Below, piece by piece: positions 7,826 to 16,198 of a stretch of 64,000 nt of DNA. The notes beneath the pieces were generated by a model. The model saw only the letters and a program-made list of their open reading frames with translations, ran no database searches and was not told where the DNA came from. Where the stretch lies: contig NZ_JNNU01000002.1 in assembly GCF_000732195.1 (NCBI RefSeq), positions 1 through 64,000 of the forward strand. The letters run 5' to 3'. This DNA is from Neorhizobium vignae (GTDB lineage: Bacteria; Pseudomonadota; Alphaproteobacteria; Rhizobiales; Rhizobiaceae). A program made the translations under genes and the position numbers. Position 1 is the first letter of the stretch. Every line of letters begins with the position of its first letter.

Positions 7826-10227
7826 GAGGATACCGTGATACCGTTTTCGTTGATTATGACGCGCCCGTCGTTGAAGTTTAGCTCCCCGGCGTTCACCAGG
7901 CCGATGTTGGCGATGTTGAGCTTGAGCTCCCCGTCCTCAAACACCATCGGGTAGCTGGCCTCTCCGCCGTCCGTGACGACGAACTGGTCGACATTGAAGG
8001 CGGTCCGGGACTTGATCACGCCCTCGTCGGTATAGAGCTCGATGAAGAAGCCGCTCTCCTTGAACTCATCCTCGATCTCAGCCTTGAGCAGGATGGCATA
8101 ACGGACGGTTACGCCTTCGGGAGCCGCGACGGCCTGGAATGCCACCTTGCCGTTCGCCAGGTTATTCCCGAACTCGGCGATCAGCTCCTCTGTCACGGCC
8201 ACGACGTTCGCGATGTCGGAGGTGATGATCGCGACTTCTTCGGTGAAGCTCGCGCCGAGCTGCTGGAGCTTGCGGCCAATGGTTTGGGAAACGCCGCCGT
8301 TGATCTGAAGGTTCTGTTGCAGGCGAGCGAGCAGCGTCTCGTTGCGATTGAGGCTGGCGTACAGTTCCGAGAACACCGCCATCACATCGTCGCGCAGATT
8401 GCCGAGCCCGACCTCGACATCCGCATTGCCGGCATCTGCGGAGGTTACCGTGATCGGAACGGTCCAGTTGGTTGCGCGGTCGGCGATCAGCCTGTGACGG
8501 AACTCGTATTCCGTCAGGTTCACAATGCCTTCTTGAAGGAACGTCACCGTTGCCTGACGATCGACCTGACGGGAGAACTTGTTCGTCGCCTCGGTCTTGA
8601 TCCACCATTCGAACACCAGCCCGGTGACCGTCACATCCTCAATCGGAGCCCAGGTCATCCGGAAGGCCGGATAGGTACGACCATCGGCGCCGGTGGCTAT
8701 TACCGCTATAACCGCCCAATCCTGAAGGGCGTTGAGATAGACCGGCTCACCGTTCGGGATCGGCACGTTCGGCGGAATGAGGCCGACCGAGGCGTAGATC
8801 TCGCCGGACCGCTCCTGCAGGGACAGGACGACATTGCGCGGGCCGTCACTGGACAACGCCCGGATCGAGCGGCTCTGGACGACGAACACGATTGAGCCGT
8901 AGCGTGCGGAATTCCACTGTACCCAGTCGCCGACGCGGATCGTCTGGAAGCGAGGGCGCAAGACGATGTCCGCGGTCACCTCGTATCGGTTCTCATTGTA
9001 GTAGATCGAGGCAAGCTGGTTCGCCTGGCGCTTCGAGCGCACTGTCGGGAAGTTGAGCTGGACGTCGCGCGTGCGGCGATCGAGCGCCACCTGTGTCGGA
9101 TTGCTCTGCGTGTCATAGCCGGCCGGCGACCACATGTTTGCCGGCTCCGGATAGGTGCCGGAGACGGAGTTGGTCAGGTCTGCCATCGAGCGGCGCTTCT
9201 GGAACCGCACCGGCTCCGTCACGATCAGATCGTCATCGGTGAATGTCTCGACGATCGGCTGCTCAGTTCCGATGATCGGCCAGGAGCCCTCGACGCTGTC
9301 GACGACAATCCCGCCGCAGGACACCATGATGGATTCGATATTGTCGCCGTGGTCGACGTCCGCGTCGAGCAGGACCGAGCAACGGTAACGAGGCTCGCCG
9401 CCGGCGTTCTCGTCGCAGATGTTCGCGGCCACGGCATAGCGGTCGATCGGCAGGTCGATCGCGTCCATGTCCATGCCGAGGAACAGGTCATCGTTCCACG
9501 AAAAGCCGCGCCGGTAATTGTAGTCAAACACGACCGGGTTTTCCGAGAACTGATAGGTCGAGTAATCGCCCCAGCGATGCGCGCCGGACCCGCCGACAGT
9601 GTCGTCCTTGCGGAAATCATACAGGCGGGCGCCGCGGATCTCGAAGAAGAAGTCAGGGAACTGCGAAAGCTTCTCCTGGTCATACGTCAGGCGGGCGATC
9701 AGGTAGCATTGGCCGGAACCAACATGGGCAGCTGTCCAGCGTCCGAACGGGTTGGAGTTGGCGATCAGCCCAGGATCGGCCGCTGTCTGGGTGCCGTCGT
9801 AAAAGGCGAAGCTCATGCGGCCGGCGTAGTCTCCGGTGACAACAGAGTAGTTCTTGCCATTGGTCGTCGAGAGCTGCAGCTGTTGGCCGCCGGCCCAGAT
9901 CTTCGAAAGGCCGTCACAGGGAAAGTCGGAGAAGACGAACACCTGCTCCAGGTACATGTTCGACGCGCCATAGGTGTTCACGTAGCAATCATGACCGGCG
10001 ATCCCGACGAGGCCGCAGGCGACCTTGCGGCTGATGTTCTCGCCATACTCGCGCTCGAACTGCGTGCCGGATGCCTGCTTCTGCGACTTCTTCGCGCGGT
10101 CGGCCTGGATCTTGGCAACAACCAAACTGATGCCGATCCCGATCACCGCCTTGGCGATGGCAAGTCCGATCGTGCCGAGTCCAAGCGCTCCACCGATCGC
10201 GCCGACGATTGCTGAGATGAACGGCAT
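7822..10227 (-). CDS. Tail hub / central tail-tip protein (gpJ or GTA gp15-like)
   Basis: 801 residues. The N-terminus is strongly hydrophobic and Gly/Ile-rich (residues 1-40), as in many tail-tip host-specificity proteins, followed by a hub-like region and, after about residue 500, fibronectin-like beta segments. The C-terminal ~170 residues contain a helical stretch and end in a beta-rich DUF1983-like tail. A motif near the end (DGELKLNIANIG) recurs in the small Tat-signal protein at 15095-15406. It follows the NlpC/P60-like gene directly, as in gene transfer agents and lambda-like tails, which supports a role in tail-tip penetration and adsorption. Confidence 0.78.
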   Translation of the reverse strand: MPFISAIVGAIGGALGLGTIGLAIAKAVIGIGISLVVAKIQADRAKKSQKQASGTQFEREYGENISRKVACGLVGIAGHDCYVNTYGASNMYLEQVFVFSDFPCDGLSKIWAGGQQLQLSTTNGKNYSVVTGDYAGRMSFAFYDGTQTAADPGLIANSNPFGRWTAAHVGSGQCYLIARLTYDQEKLSQFPDFFFEIRGARLYDFRKDDTVGGSGAHRWGDYSTYQFSENPVVFDYNYRRGFSWNDDLFLGMDMDAIDLPIDRYAVAANICDENAGGEPRYRCSVLLDADVDHGDNIESIMVSCGGIVVDSVEGSWPIIGTEQPIVETFTDDDLIVTEPVRFQKRRSMADLTNSVSGTYPEPANMWSPAGYDTQSNPTQVALDRRTRDVQLNFPTVRSKRQANQLASIYYNENRYEVTADIVLRPRFQTIRVGDWVQWNSARYGSIVFVVQSRSIRALSSDGPRNVVLSLQERSGEIYASVGLIPPNVPIPNGEPVYLNALQDWAVIAVIATGADGRTYPAFRMTWAPIEDVTVTGLVFEWWIKTEATNKFSRQVDRQATVTFLQEGIVNLTEYEFRHRLIADRATNWTVPITVTSADAGNADVEVGLGNLRDDVMAVFSELYASLNRNETLLARLQQNLQINGGVSQTIGRKLQQLGASFTEEVAIITSDIANVVAVTEELIAEFGNNLANGKVAFQAVAAPEGVTVRYAILLKAEIEDEFKESGFFIELYTDEGVIKSRTAFNVDQFVVTDGGEASYPMVFEDGELKLNIANIGLVNAGELNFNDGRVIINENGITVSS

Positions 10228-10689
10228 TTATCGGACCTTGTAAGCGCGCTTGACGGACAGCACGGACATGATTTCGAGATCCGATCCGGTTGTGACCTCG
10301 ACGCGCTTGCGGCCGATCCTGTCCACGTGGCCGTAGATCGTCTTCACCGCAAAGCCGGTCGAGACGAACACGCCGCAGGAGATCGCGCCGTCCCGCTCGA
10401 TCACGCCGACGTCGCCGCGCTGGGCCATCATCGCAGGGATCGGCTCGCCTAGCTCGGCTGCAAGAGCCTCCTCCACCGTTTCCTTGAAGCCGGCCTTGCG
10501 GAACACCTTGTAGCCTTCCGCCTCGCTCCGGTACTTCTGGAGGTGCGGCAGGATACGGTTGCCCGTGACGGCCTCGATCGCGTCCATGGTCATCATCCAG
10601 CAGTCGGACACGCCCCATTGACCGGGCAACGCCAGATGCTTCGCCACAACCGCGTTGAGGCGCTTTTCCCAATCCGAAACTCTCGTCAT
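10228..10689 (-). CDS. NlpC/P60-like tail-tip peptidase (DUF6950-type)
   Basis: 153 residues from the ATG at 10689, which has GGAAG seven bases upstream; an in-frame ATG at 10728 lacks one. The motif GVSDCWMM near residue 28 matches the Cys nucleophile region of NlpC/P60-like peptidases, and GDVGVIERDG downstream resembles the family's second core strand. In tailed phages and gene transfer agents this enzyme sits between the hub genes and the large tail-tip protein and cuts cell-wall peptides during DNA entry. The gene order here is the same. The catalytic His was not confidently placed. Confidence 0.65.
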   Translation of the reverse strand: MTRVSDWEKRLNAVVAKHLALPGQWGVSDCWMMTMDAIEAVTGNRILPHLQKYRSEAEGYKVFRKAGFKETVEEALAAELGEPIPAMMAQRGDVGVIERDGAISCGVFVSTGFAVKTIYGHVDRIGRKRVEVTTGSDLEIMSVLSVKRAYKVR

Positions 10690-10746
10690 AGGTGTACTTC
10701 CGTCGATAAACGTGATGGATTGCCGCAAACCACAAGGAGACCGGCT

Positions 10747-11010
10747 ATGGCGACACGTGAAGAAGCAGTAGGCGCGGCGCTTGCGGCGCAGGCTTTGGCG
10801 TTCGTATCAATCGAAATGCTGATCAGACTAGGACACGGCGACTTGATCGATACGTTGAAGGCCAGCGCACTTGAGACGCTGGACGCCTCGGTAACTGAAG
10901 GAACGGGGCTAGACCGGGAAAAGACGCTGGAGCATGCGCGCCTTATTTTGATGGGCCTGACGGCGACGGCGAAGGCCAATAGCGCTCTAGGTGCCGCGTT
11001 ACGTCAATGA
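10747..11010 (+). CDS. Small prophage moron protein, paralogue of 14881-15153
   Basis: 87 residues, soluble and helical, on the strand opposite to the surrounding tail operon. AAGGAGA precedes the ATG at 10747 with good spacing. It is clearly homologous to the 90-residue protein at 14881: both start MAT(R/K)EE, share LI.LGH.D in the middle and DR(E/D)KTLEHA near the end. Its 3' end overlaps, tail to tail, a minus-strand small gene (10943-11113). The antisense placement, private ribosome site and duplication mark it as a moron. Function unknown. Confidence 0.78.
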   Translation: MATREEAVGAALAAQALAFVSIEMLIRLGHGDLIDTLKASALETLDASVTEGTGLDREKTLEHARLILMGLTATAKANSALGAALRQ

Positions 11011-11113
11011 CGTGGCGGACCTTGCGGTCCACGATCTCGAACCGGTGGCCGATTGGGTCGGCGATCTTGTTAAGCTGATCAAGTTTCGCTGCAGTCTCTT
11101 TGTCATGGGTCAT
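10943..11113 (-). CDS. Small tail-operon protein, 56 residues
   Basis: A short minus-strand gene between the hub-type gene ending at 11122 and the peptidase gene. The start is ATG at 11113 with GAGG upstream, 8 bp after the preceding stop. The sequence is highly charged (MTHDKETAAKLDQLNKIADP at the start, HRFEIVDRKVRHV in the middle) and ends in a Ser/Pro tail. It keeps the operon's coding spacing, which argues that it is real. It overlaps the plus-strand moron by 68 bp at the 3' ends. No family recognised. Confidence 0.6.
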   Translation of the reverse strand: MTHDKETAAKLDQLNKIADPIGHRFEIVDRKVRHVIDVTRHLERYWPSPSPSGPSK

Positions 11114-11121
11114 GGCTTACC

Positions 11122-11706
11122 TCAGGTTCTCGCGGCCACTCGGCCCCAGAAGATATCGACACGGCCGCGCTTGGCCGCATGCTGGAAGAACTTGTCGTCA
11201 GGCGCCCGCCGGGCCTGGTCGGTCATGGTGCGGTACCGGCCATTCTTGCGGGAATAGTCGAGTTGTCGCCCTTCGCACCGGGCGACGAGGATGTAACCCC
11301 GCTCCGGATCGACCTGGTGCTCAACGACATCAAGGTAACCGCGCGCGACGACCTCCACCTGGAGGAGAGCGCCTGTGTCGGGATGGAAGTGGGCATCCAT
11401 CACGGTCACCGGCCGGTCGCGATAGTCCTCGCTCTCGATCTGCGTCAGGACGTCCGGCGTCAGCCCATCATCCGGGCTCTCAGCAAGCGTCAGTGTGAAG
11501 CCGCCGTCAGCGCTCGTGCCCGTGCCGCCACCAATGTCCGACACTTCGATCAGGCCGAACGGCTTGTAGTCGACACCTGAATAGTTGAACGGCTCGGCGC
11601 GGCTGATGAAACCGTAGATGCCGGAGGCGAACTGAAACCTCAGCATCTGCCTGGTGGATATCCGCCCCTGATCGTACAGGTCTTTAGTTTCAGTCGAGAG
11701 CGTCAT
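11122..11706 (-). CDS. Distal tail / baseplate-hub-like protein (GTA gp13 position)
   Basis: 194 residues resembling the DUF2163-type hub proteins of gene transfer agents: an N-terminal MLRFQFASGIYGFI segment, a central region with LTQIESEDYRDRPVTVMDAHF, and a C-terminal basic, Cys-containing segment (LVARCEGRQLDYSRKNGR). It overlaps the stop of the upstream Dit-like gene by 4 bp. The order tape measure, distal tail, hub, peptidase, large tip protein matches GTA genes 11 to 15. The family assignment is moderate; the structural role is well supported by position. Confidence 0.68.
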   Translation of the reverse strand: MTLSTETKDLYDQGRISTRQMLRFQFASGIYGFISRAEPFNYSGVDYKPFGLIEVSDIGGGTGTSADGGFTLTLAESPDDGLTPDVLTQIESEDYRDRPVTVMDAHFHPDTGALLQVEVVARGYLDVVEHQVDPERGYILVARCEGRQLDYSRKNGRYRTMTDQARRAPDDKFFQHAAKRGRVDIFWGRVAART

Positions 11707-12320
11707 TGTGCTTCCACCAGACGGAAAGAGACGTTGTAGAACAGACCGTCCCTCGGAGCCTCAAAGCTCCCCGGAACCGGGCGCATGACCAGAGCCGGGT
11801 TGGCAAATCGAACAACAGTGCCGGCTTGGGAAACCGTCGCAAAAGGCGGCGGCTCGATTGTGATCGTCCGGGTCGTGCCTGCGCCTGCCACTTCGGTTAC
11901 GCGGCCGATGTGGTAGCGCGTGAGGCGCTCAAGCCCAATCCGATCGCCGATAGCAAGCGACAGCCCCGCATCCACGCCGGACACCGAGAGCACGTTGCCG
12001 CCAGTGACCGACACGAGATTGCCGGCATCATCCGCGGGGGCGTGGTTGTTGATATGGTTCTTCGGATACCGTGCGAACGGGAGCCGGAAGAGAACGCGTT
12101 GCAACCCCTCCCGGAGAGAAAGCCACCATGCCTCGAACTCGGCATATTGATCGTATCGGAGTGGCTTGGTCGTGAGGGCCACGTCCCATGCCGGGTCGTT
12201 CATCTGCGTGTAGTTGATGAGGCGCGCTCCAGAAGGAGACGCTTTCACCGGGTCGCGCAAAATCATGTCGGCCCGGACATAGCCAACATCCGGGATTTCA
12301 CGAGGGTACGTGATTGCCAT
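11703..12320 (-). CDS. Distal tail protein-like (GTA gp12 / Dit position)
   Basis: 205 residues, beta-rich, no signal or membrane segment. The start MAITYPREIPDVGY, an early Trp-containing region (EFEAWWLSLREGLQRVLFRLPF) and a C-terminal VSFRLVEAQ are typical of proteins that form the ring between tail tube and tail tip. It directly follows the tape-measure gene and shares a base with its stop codon. It probably nucleates tail-tip assembly. The call is by position and general fold features. Confidence 0.65.
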   Translation of the reverse strand: MAITYPREIPDVGYVRADMILRDPVKASPSGARLINYTQMNDPAWDVALTTKPLRYDQYAEFEAWWLSLREGLQRVLFRLPFARYPKNHINNHAPADDAGNLVSVTGGNVLSVSGVDAGLSLAIGDRIGLERLTRYHIGRVTEVAGAGTTRTITIEPPPFATVSQAGTVVRFANPALVMRPVPGSFEAPRDGLFYNVSFRLVEAQ

Positions 12321-14404
12321 CAGATCACGCGCCTCTTCTGCGCATCCTTCACCGTCTGAACAACGCGGGTGGGCAGGTCGGCCTTGAGAGCGGCAAGCTC
12401 TCGCTGGACCCTGGCAAGCCCCTCAGGATCAGCGCCGGTGGCGTCGATGGAGATGGAGACCGGAGCAGATACAACACTGCTGCTACCCTGCCCCGCAGCG
12501 CCGTTCTGATTGGCAGCCCTCGTTATCCGATGGTTCGGGATGACCTCCTCACCGCCCTTGAACCGCACCAGTTCCGGACCCTTTTCACCGACCCAGGCCA
12601 TACCTGGACGAGCAGCAGGTGTTCCAGCGGCGTAAAGGCCGATACCGTGCTTGGAAGGGAACGCCCCTGCCCCACCGCCACCGAACAGGCTACCAAGGAA
12701 ACCGAAGATGCCCCCACCGCCTCCGCCAGAGCCTGCGCTGTTCACTTGGAACAAGGCGTTCAATACGTCATCCAACAGCTTATCAGTTATCCGGTCCAGC
12801 ACACCGAGCGCGGCATCTCCGAAGGACTTCCACATGCTTTCGCCGTCACGGAGGCCGGCGCGGAAGTCGTCGATGAACCCGCGCGTGGTGTCCTTCGCGA
12901 ACTCCATCTGCTCACGGATCTTCTCGGTACCGTATTCAAGGGAGGCCATTTGATCGGCAAGATTGGAAATCTCCAACCTCTGGGAGCCGGTCAGCGTGAT
13001 CCCCCGCGCCTGAGCTTGGTTCAGCAGATCCTGTTCATACCGAAGCTTCAGCGCGGCCTGCTCGGTCAGGCCCAGCGCATCGCGCTCAGCCTGGAGCGAA
13101 GCGATCCGACGTTTGGCCCCATCTATGACATCTTCATATTTCTCGGCTTCGGACTTCGGACCCTTCTTCTTTTTCTTGTCTACCGTATCCATCCATTTGG
13201 CGAGGTCCTTAAGCGCAGCGGCACCCTTGCCAGCTGCCGTCGATATTCCGTCGCCAATCTCGCCGATATAGTCGCGGTTCAAAGCTGCTTCGACGGCTTT
13301 GTTTCTCGCTCCAATCGCGCCATCCATATTGCCAAACCCAGCGTCCCACGGCTTTATGGCGTCTCCCGTGTCGCCGAGCGGCGATATTTGAGCGCCCGCG
13401 GGAAGCACCTTATTCAAGGTTTTGATGAGGCTATCAACGCCGGCGGCAGTTTGCTTGATCATCTCGTTAACGCCTTTGATAACGGCGTTAACTGCCCCCT
13501 CAATCGCCTTCCCGATAATATTCCCCAGGTTACTCCACACAAACTTGATGTCTTCAAAGGCGGCGACGAATGAGCCGATCACCAGGTTCGCGCCTCGTTT
13601 CGCGACGGTGACAACGTCGAAGCCGAGTATCCTCGCCAGTTCATCCCTAAAGATGACCACCGCAGCAACGGCCGCTCCGATACCTGCGATGAAGAGAACG
13701 GCCGGGTTCGCGAGCAGGAAAGCAGCCGCCACGCCGCCCAATTGCACGACCAGCCGGCCAAGCCACGCGATGAGGGAAATAACACCTCCGATGATGGTGG
13801 GCGCGTAGATCAAGGCGATGGCTGCCGCCGCTGCGACGGCATAAGGGGCGATCTCGTCGAGGACGTCAGCCAAGGCGCGTAACGCGCTGCTAGCCAGCTT
13901 GGACCAGTTGACGAGCTGAAGCCCAGCCGCTGCGGCGGCGACGAGCCCGATGGTTACGAGGGAAAGAGGCGACAGAAGCGCCAGGAACGCCTGCGCAAGC
14001 CCGGCTACCGGCCGCTCCATCGCACTGAGCACCCCGACGAGTTGGGTGCCCTGCTGGAGGGCGATCTGAAGCGGGTTCATCGACATAGCAGCTGTAACCG
14101 CAATGTCTTGGAACTGGGCGGCGATGTTGCCAACGTTCGCCCGGCCACCGGCGCCGCGGTTCTGGTTCGCCGCCTTGTTCATCAGTTCGATCTGCTTTGA
14201 AGCATTGGCAGCTGCGGCCCCTTGCTGGGCGTAGGCTTGAGCAGCCGAGGAAGCCGCGCCGGTCGCCCCCCGGTTAGCGCCCGCAAGCCCTTCCGTAGAT
14301 GCTTCGGCTCGTGCAGCAGCGCCGGCGAGCTTCGTCAGTTCGCCCGTGGCGCGATCGGCGCCCTGAGTGGTGACCTGTACGCCAAGCTGAGCAACATCTG
14401 CCAT
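12320..14404 (-). CDS. Tail tape-measure protein
   Basis: 694 residues from the ATG at 14404, which has AAGGACA upstream; the longer frame reading in from 14572 lacks a ribosome site. The protein is Ala-rich and helical with a coiled-coil N-terminus (residues 10-130), several hydrophobic segments between about 150 and 330 that may insert in the host membrane, a second charged coiled coil (about 470-590), and a Gly-rich segment near 640. This is standard for tape measures, which set siphovirus tail length at roughly 0.15 nm per residue, so a tail near 100 nm is expected. It follows the tail-chaperone genes, as usual. Confidence 0.88.
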   Translation of the reverse strand: MADVAQLGVQVTTQGADRATGELTKLAGAAARAEASTEGLAGANRGATGAASSAAQAYAQQGAAAANASKQIELMNKAANQNRGAGGRANVGNIAAQFQDIAVTAAMSMNPLQIALQQGTQLVGVLSAMERPVAGLAQAFLALLSPLSLVTIGLVAAAAAGLQLVNWSKLASSALRALADVLDEIAPYAVAAAAAIALIYAPTIIGGVISLIAWLGRLVVQLGGVAAAFLLANPAVLFIAGIGAAVAAVVIFRDELARILGFDVVTVAKRGANLVIGSFVAAFEDIKFVWSNLGNIIGKAIEGAVNAVIKGVNEMIKQTAAGVDSLIKTLNKVLPAGAQISPLGDTGDAIKPWDAGFGNMDGAIGARNKAVEAALNRDYIGEIGDGISTAAGKGAAALKDLAKWMDTVDKKKKKGPKSEAEKYEDVIDGAKRRIASLQAERDALGLTEQAALKLRYEQDLLNQAQARGITLTGSQRLEISNLADQMASLEYGTEKIREQMEFAKDTTRGFIDDFRAGLRDGESMWKSFGDAALGVLDRITDKLLDDVLNALFQVNSAGSGGGGGGIFGFLGSLFGGGGAGAFPSKHGIGLYAAGTPAARPGMAWVGEKGPELVRFKGGEEVIPNHRITRAANQNGAAGQGSSSVVSAPVSISIDATGADPEGLARVQRELAALKADLPTRVVQTVKDAQKRRVI

Positions 14405-14461
14405 TGGTTGTCCTTTTCGATGAACGAGCGTTATCGTCGCATCCCCACGAAGGAGGATTCG

Positions 14462-14767
14462 ATGCGAGCTATTCTGATATTGATGCTGACTGCCGGAGCC
14501 GCTGTTGCAGACCAAAAGACTGAAGCACTGCAACGAGCTGGCTTCATGATCGTCACCGCGTACAACTGCCAAGGCTATGAGCTGTCAGCACTGCCCTATG
14601 AAGCAGCAATTCCAAAGGCGCGAGCACAACTAGTCGCCTCCGGCTACAGCGACCGCGAAGCGGACCAGGCGATGGAAAGGTTCAAGTCTGTTGAAAACGC
14701 GAAACCAAACGCTGATGGGAAAGTCACCAAGCAGCTATGCGAAATGCTGCTCGACCGCCTGAAATGA
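14462..14767 (+). CDS. Secreted small prophage protein (moron)
   Basis: 101 residues on the plus strand within the leftward late operon. The ATG at 14462 follows AAGGAGG. An N-terminal signal peptide (MRAILILMLTAGAAVA, cut after Ala16 or nearby) indicates a periplasmic product of about 85 residues with two cysteines (CQGYE and QLCEML) that could pair. The first bases of the gene lie 58 bp from the divergent tape-measure start. Small exported proteins on the antisense strand of a prophage are typical lysogenic-conversion genes. No family recognised. Confidence 0.7.
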   Translation: MRAILILMLTAGAAVADQKTEALQRAGFMIVTAYNCQGYELSALPYEAAIPKARAQLVASGYSDREADQAMERFKSVENAKPNADGKVTKQLCEMLLDRLK

Positions 14768-14768
14768 A

Positions 14769-14790
14769 AAGGCCCGCCGAAGCGGGCCAA
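14769..14790 (-). terminator. Terminator-like hairpin on the minus strand
   Basis: Stem GGCCCGC (14771-14777) with GCGGGCC (14782-14788). Read on the minus strand it is followed by TTTTC. It lies 360 bp upstream of the tape-measure start and just beyond the plus-strand moron stop, so it could reduce late transcription between the chaperone and tape-measure genes or close the moron transcript. Confidence 0.5.
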
Positions 14791-14880
14791 GTTATCCACA
14801 TCAACTCACAGACTCGCTAGCTCGACTCCCGGTTGCTGCCGTGCTCTCTTCTCGCTGCCAAGCCAATAGAAGGAATGCAC

Positions 14881-15153
14881 ATGGCAACCAAAGAAGAAGT
14901 TGTAGCGTCTGGCCTTGTCGGCAATAACGTGGCGTTAGCCGCTATACAGAAGCTGATCGAATTGGGCCACGCGGACGTACTGGCCGAAGTTGAAAAGGAA
15001 GCGCTGGGCTCTATCGAGAGCTCCATCGCGACATCCGAAGCTATTGATCGTGATAAGACGCTGGAACACGCGAAAGACATGGTTCCTAAGCTGTTTACCG
15101 TGGCGCGAGCAGGTTCCTCGTTTCGCTCGATACTACAAAATAGTCAGCGTTGA
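14881..15153 (+). CDS. Small prophage moron protein, paralogue of 10747-11010
   Basis: 90 residues, helical, no signal peptide. The ATG at 14881 follows AGAAGGA. Shares MAT(K/R)EE, LI.LGH.D and DR(D/E)KTLEHA with the protein at 10747, so the two arose by duplication or repeated acquisition. Both lie antisense to tail genes and both overlap a minus-strand gene at their 3' ends (here by 59 bp with 15095-15406). Function unknown. Confidence 0.78.
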   Translation: MATKEEVVASGLVGNNVALAAIQKLIELGHADVLAEVEKEALGSIESSIATSEAIDRDKTLEHAKDMVPKLFTVARAGSSFRSILQNSQR

Positions 15154-15406
15154 CGAGAAACTTCCCTTCGGGAGTGACCTTGTAAATCCAGTCGTCACGC
15201 CGCTTTTCAAAGTCTTCGACGCTCTCTTTGCGCGGGTCGTACAGCCGATCCGCGTCAAGCATGCCTATATTGGCAACGGACAACGACAACTGCCCGTTAT
15301 CGACCGCCAATGGAGAAGTGACCGGCGCCGCGGCCATAGCCTTACTTGCGATTACCGGTGCAATAGGTGCGGCCAGAAGAGCCGCGAGAAAAGATCGTCT
15401 GTTCAT
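15095..15406 (-). CDS. Tat-signal small protein within the tail operon
   Basis: 103 residues from the second ATG (15406), which has AAGGAG at good distance; the ATG two codons earlier touches the ribosome site. The N-terminus NRRSFLAALLAAPIAPVIA is a twin-arginine export signal. The mature part contains NGQLSLSVANIGMLDADRL, which closely resembles the C-terminal segment DGELKLNIANIGLVNAGEL of the tail hub at 7822-10227, followed by a charged C-terminus. An exported protein sharing a motif with the tail tip is unexpected; it might bind or block a partner of the tail tip in the periplasm. That role is inference. Confidence 0.65.
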   Translation of the reverse strand: MNRRSFLAALLAAPIAPVIASKAMAAAPVTSPLAVDNGQLSLSVANIGMLDADRLYDPRKESVEDFEKRRDDWIYKVTPEGKFLVNADYFVVSSETRNLLAPR

Positions 15407-15419
15407 TTCCATCTCCTTA

Positions 15420-15447
15420 ATAAAAGAGGCCCCCTTTCGGGAGCCTC
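15420..15447 (-). terminator. Rho-independent terminator after the tail-chaperone genes
   Basis: Hairpin with stem GAGGC/GCCTC (15426-15430 with 15443-15447) extended by CCC/GGG across one bulge; on the minus strand the U-run TTTTA follows. It lies 7 bp beyond the stop of the chaperone fusion frame and immediately before the ribosome site of the Tat-signal gene, suggesting that the latter has separate expression or depends on read-through. Confidence 0.6.
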
Positions 15448-15453
15448 TGTTGC

Positions 15454-16187
15454 CTATTTTTCTGTTTCCCGCTCCCTGATCGCCTCAGCCTCCCGGTCGA
15501 TCTCGGAGACATAACGGCTATCCATAGACCGCAGGATCGCCACATCCTCCCGCCGGAGGACGTTTCCGGTAAGTTGCAGCCAAGCCAGTATTTCGGAGGA
15601 TGAGGCAGGGTTGGCGCCGTTGAAGCCGCTCGCCTGCCCTGCCCGTATATCCCAGAACCACTCCCACAGCATGGCGCCTTCATCGGGAATGTCAGGCTCC
15701 GGGCTTTCGACCTCGAACGCATCGTTTCTCTCCCGACGCGTTTCGCCGTCCTTGTCCCTGACGCAGTCATACCGGGCGACGACTGCTACGGCTTCGCAGA
15801 GCCTTTCCCCAAGCTCTTCGTAAAATTTGCCCGATCCTCGGATGCTGCCGCTACCTGGTCATAGATCCAGCCCGCTTCAGAGACGACCTCGCGGGCCATC
15901 TCGAACGAGAGGACCGGCTTTGAGCCCTTCCAATCGTGGTCGCCCCAATCCCAGGAGGCAATAGCGGCTGCCGCGCGATCGAGATATTCGGCCTCGACTT
16001 TGGACGACGTCAGCTTCTTCTTCCGGCTGGCAAGGAACTTGTCTGAATGCTCCCGCACGACCCGCTTGACCGCGTCGCTTTCGGACGATCGGATCATGAA
16101 GCGGATGCCGATCAGTTCGTCGGTATCCGGCCCGGTGAGCTTAAGCTCATGGAGATCCTCGGAATTGACGAGTTTCGAAATGTCCAT
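15454..16187 (-). CDS. Tail assembly chaperone, frameshift fusion product (gpG-T-like)
   Basis: Ribosomes that slip -1 at 15822-15828 would join the first 122 residues of the chaperone at 15786-16187 to a second frame ending at 15454, giving about 244 residues. The second frame is open and clearly coding well before its first ATG (residues such as LCEAVAVVARYDC and WEWFWDIRAG). In lambda and most long-tailed phages the longer product, made at a few percent, recruits tail tube protein to the tape measure. The arrangement between the tail tube and tape-measure genes is exactly where it is expected. Confidence 0.82.
15786..16187 (-). CDS. Tail assembly chaperone, zero-frame product (gpG-like)
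   Basis: 133 residues, acidic and helical, starting MDISKLVNSEDLHEL. It sits between the tail tube gene and the tape measure gene. The last 11 residues are read only when no frameshift takes place. Proteins of this type act as tape-measure chaperones and are not in the mature virion. A longer fusion product is predicted from the same start. Confidence 0.82.
   Translation of the reverse strand: MDISKLVNSEDLHELKLTGPDTDELIGIRFMIRSSESDAVKRVVREHSDKFLASRKKKLTSSKVEAEYLDRAAAAIASWDWGDHDWKGSKPVLSFEMAREVVSEAGWIYDQVAAASEDRANFTKSLGKGSAKP
15822..15828 (-). promoter_or_regulatory. Programmed -1 ribosomal frameshift site (A AAT TTT)
   Basis: On the minus strand the heptamer A AAT TTT lies in the zero frame as X XXY YYZ, the canonical slippery form. 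Slippage moves reading into the -1 frame, which stays open for 122 more codons to a stop at 15454. Placement 36 bases before the zero-frame stop is typical for phage G/GT genes. Confidence 0.8.
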
Positions 16188-16198
16188 GTTCAGTCCTC

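Noticed and set aside
12314-13573. 419-codon plus-strand frame opposite the tape measure gene
   Set aside because: Shadow; the minus-strand tape measure protein has the expected helical pattern and place.
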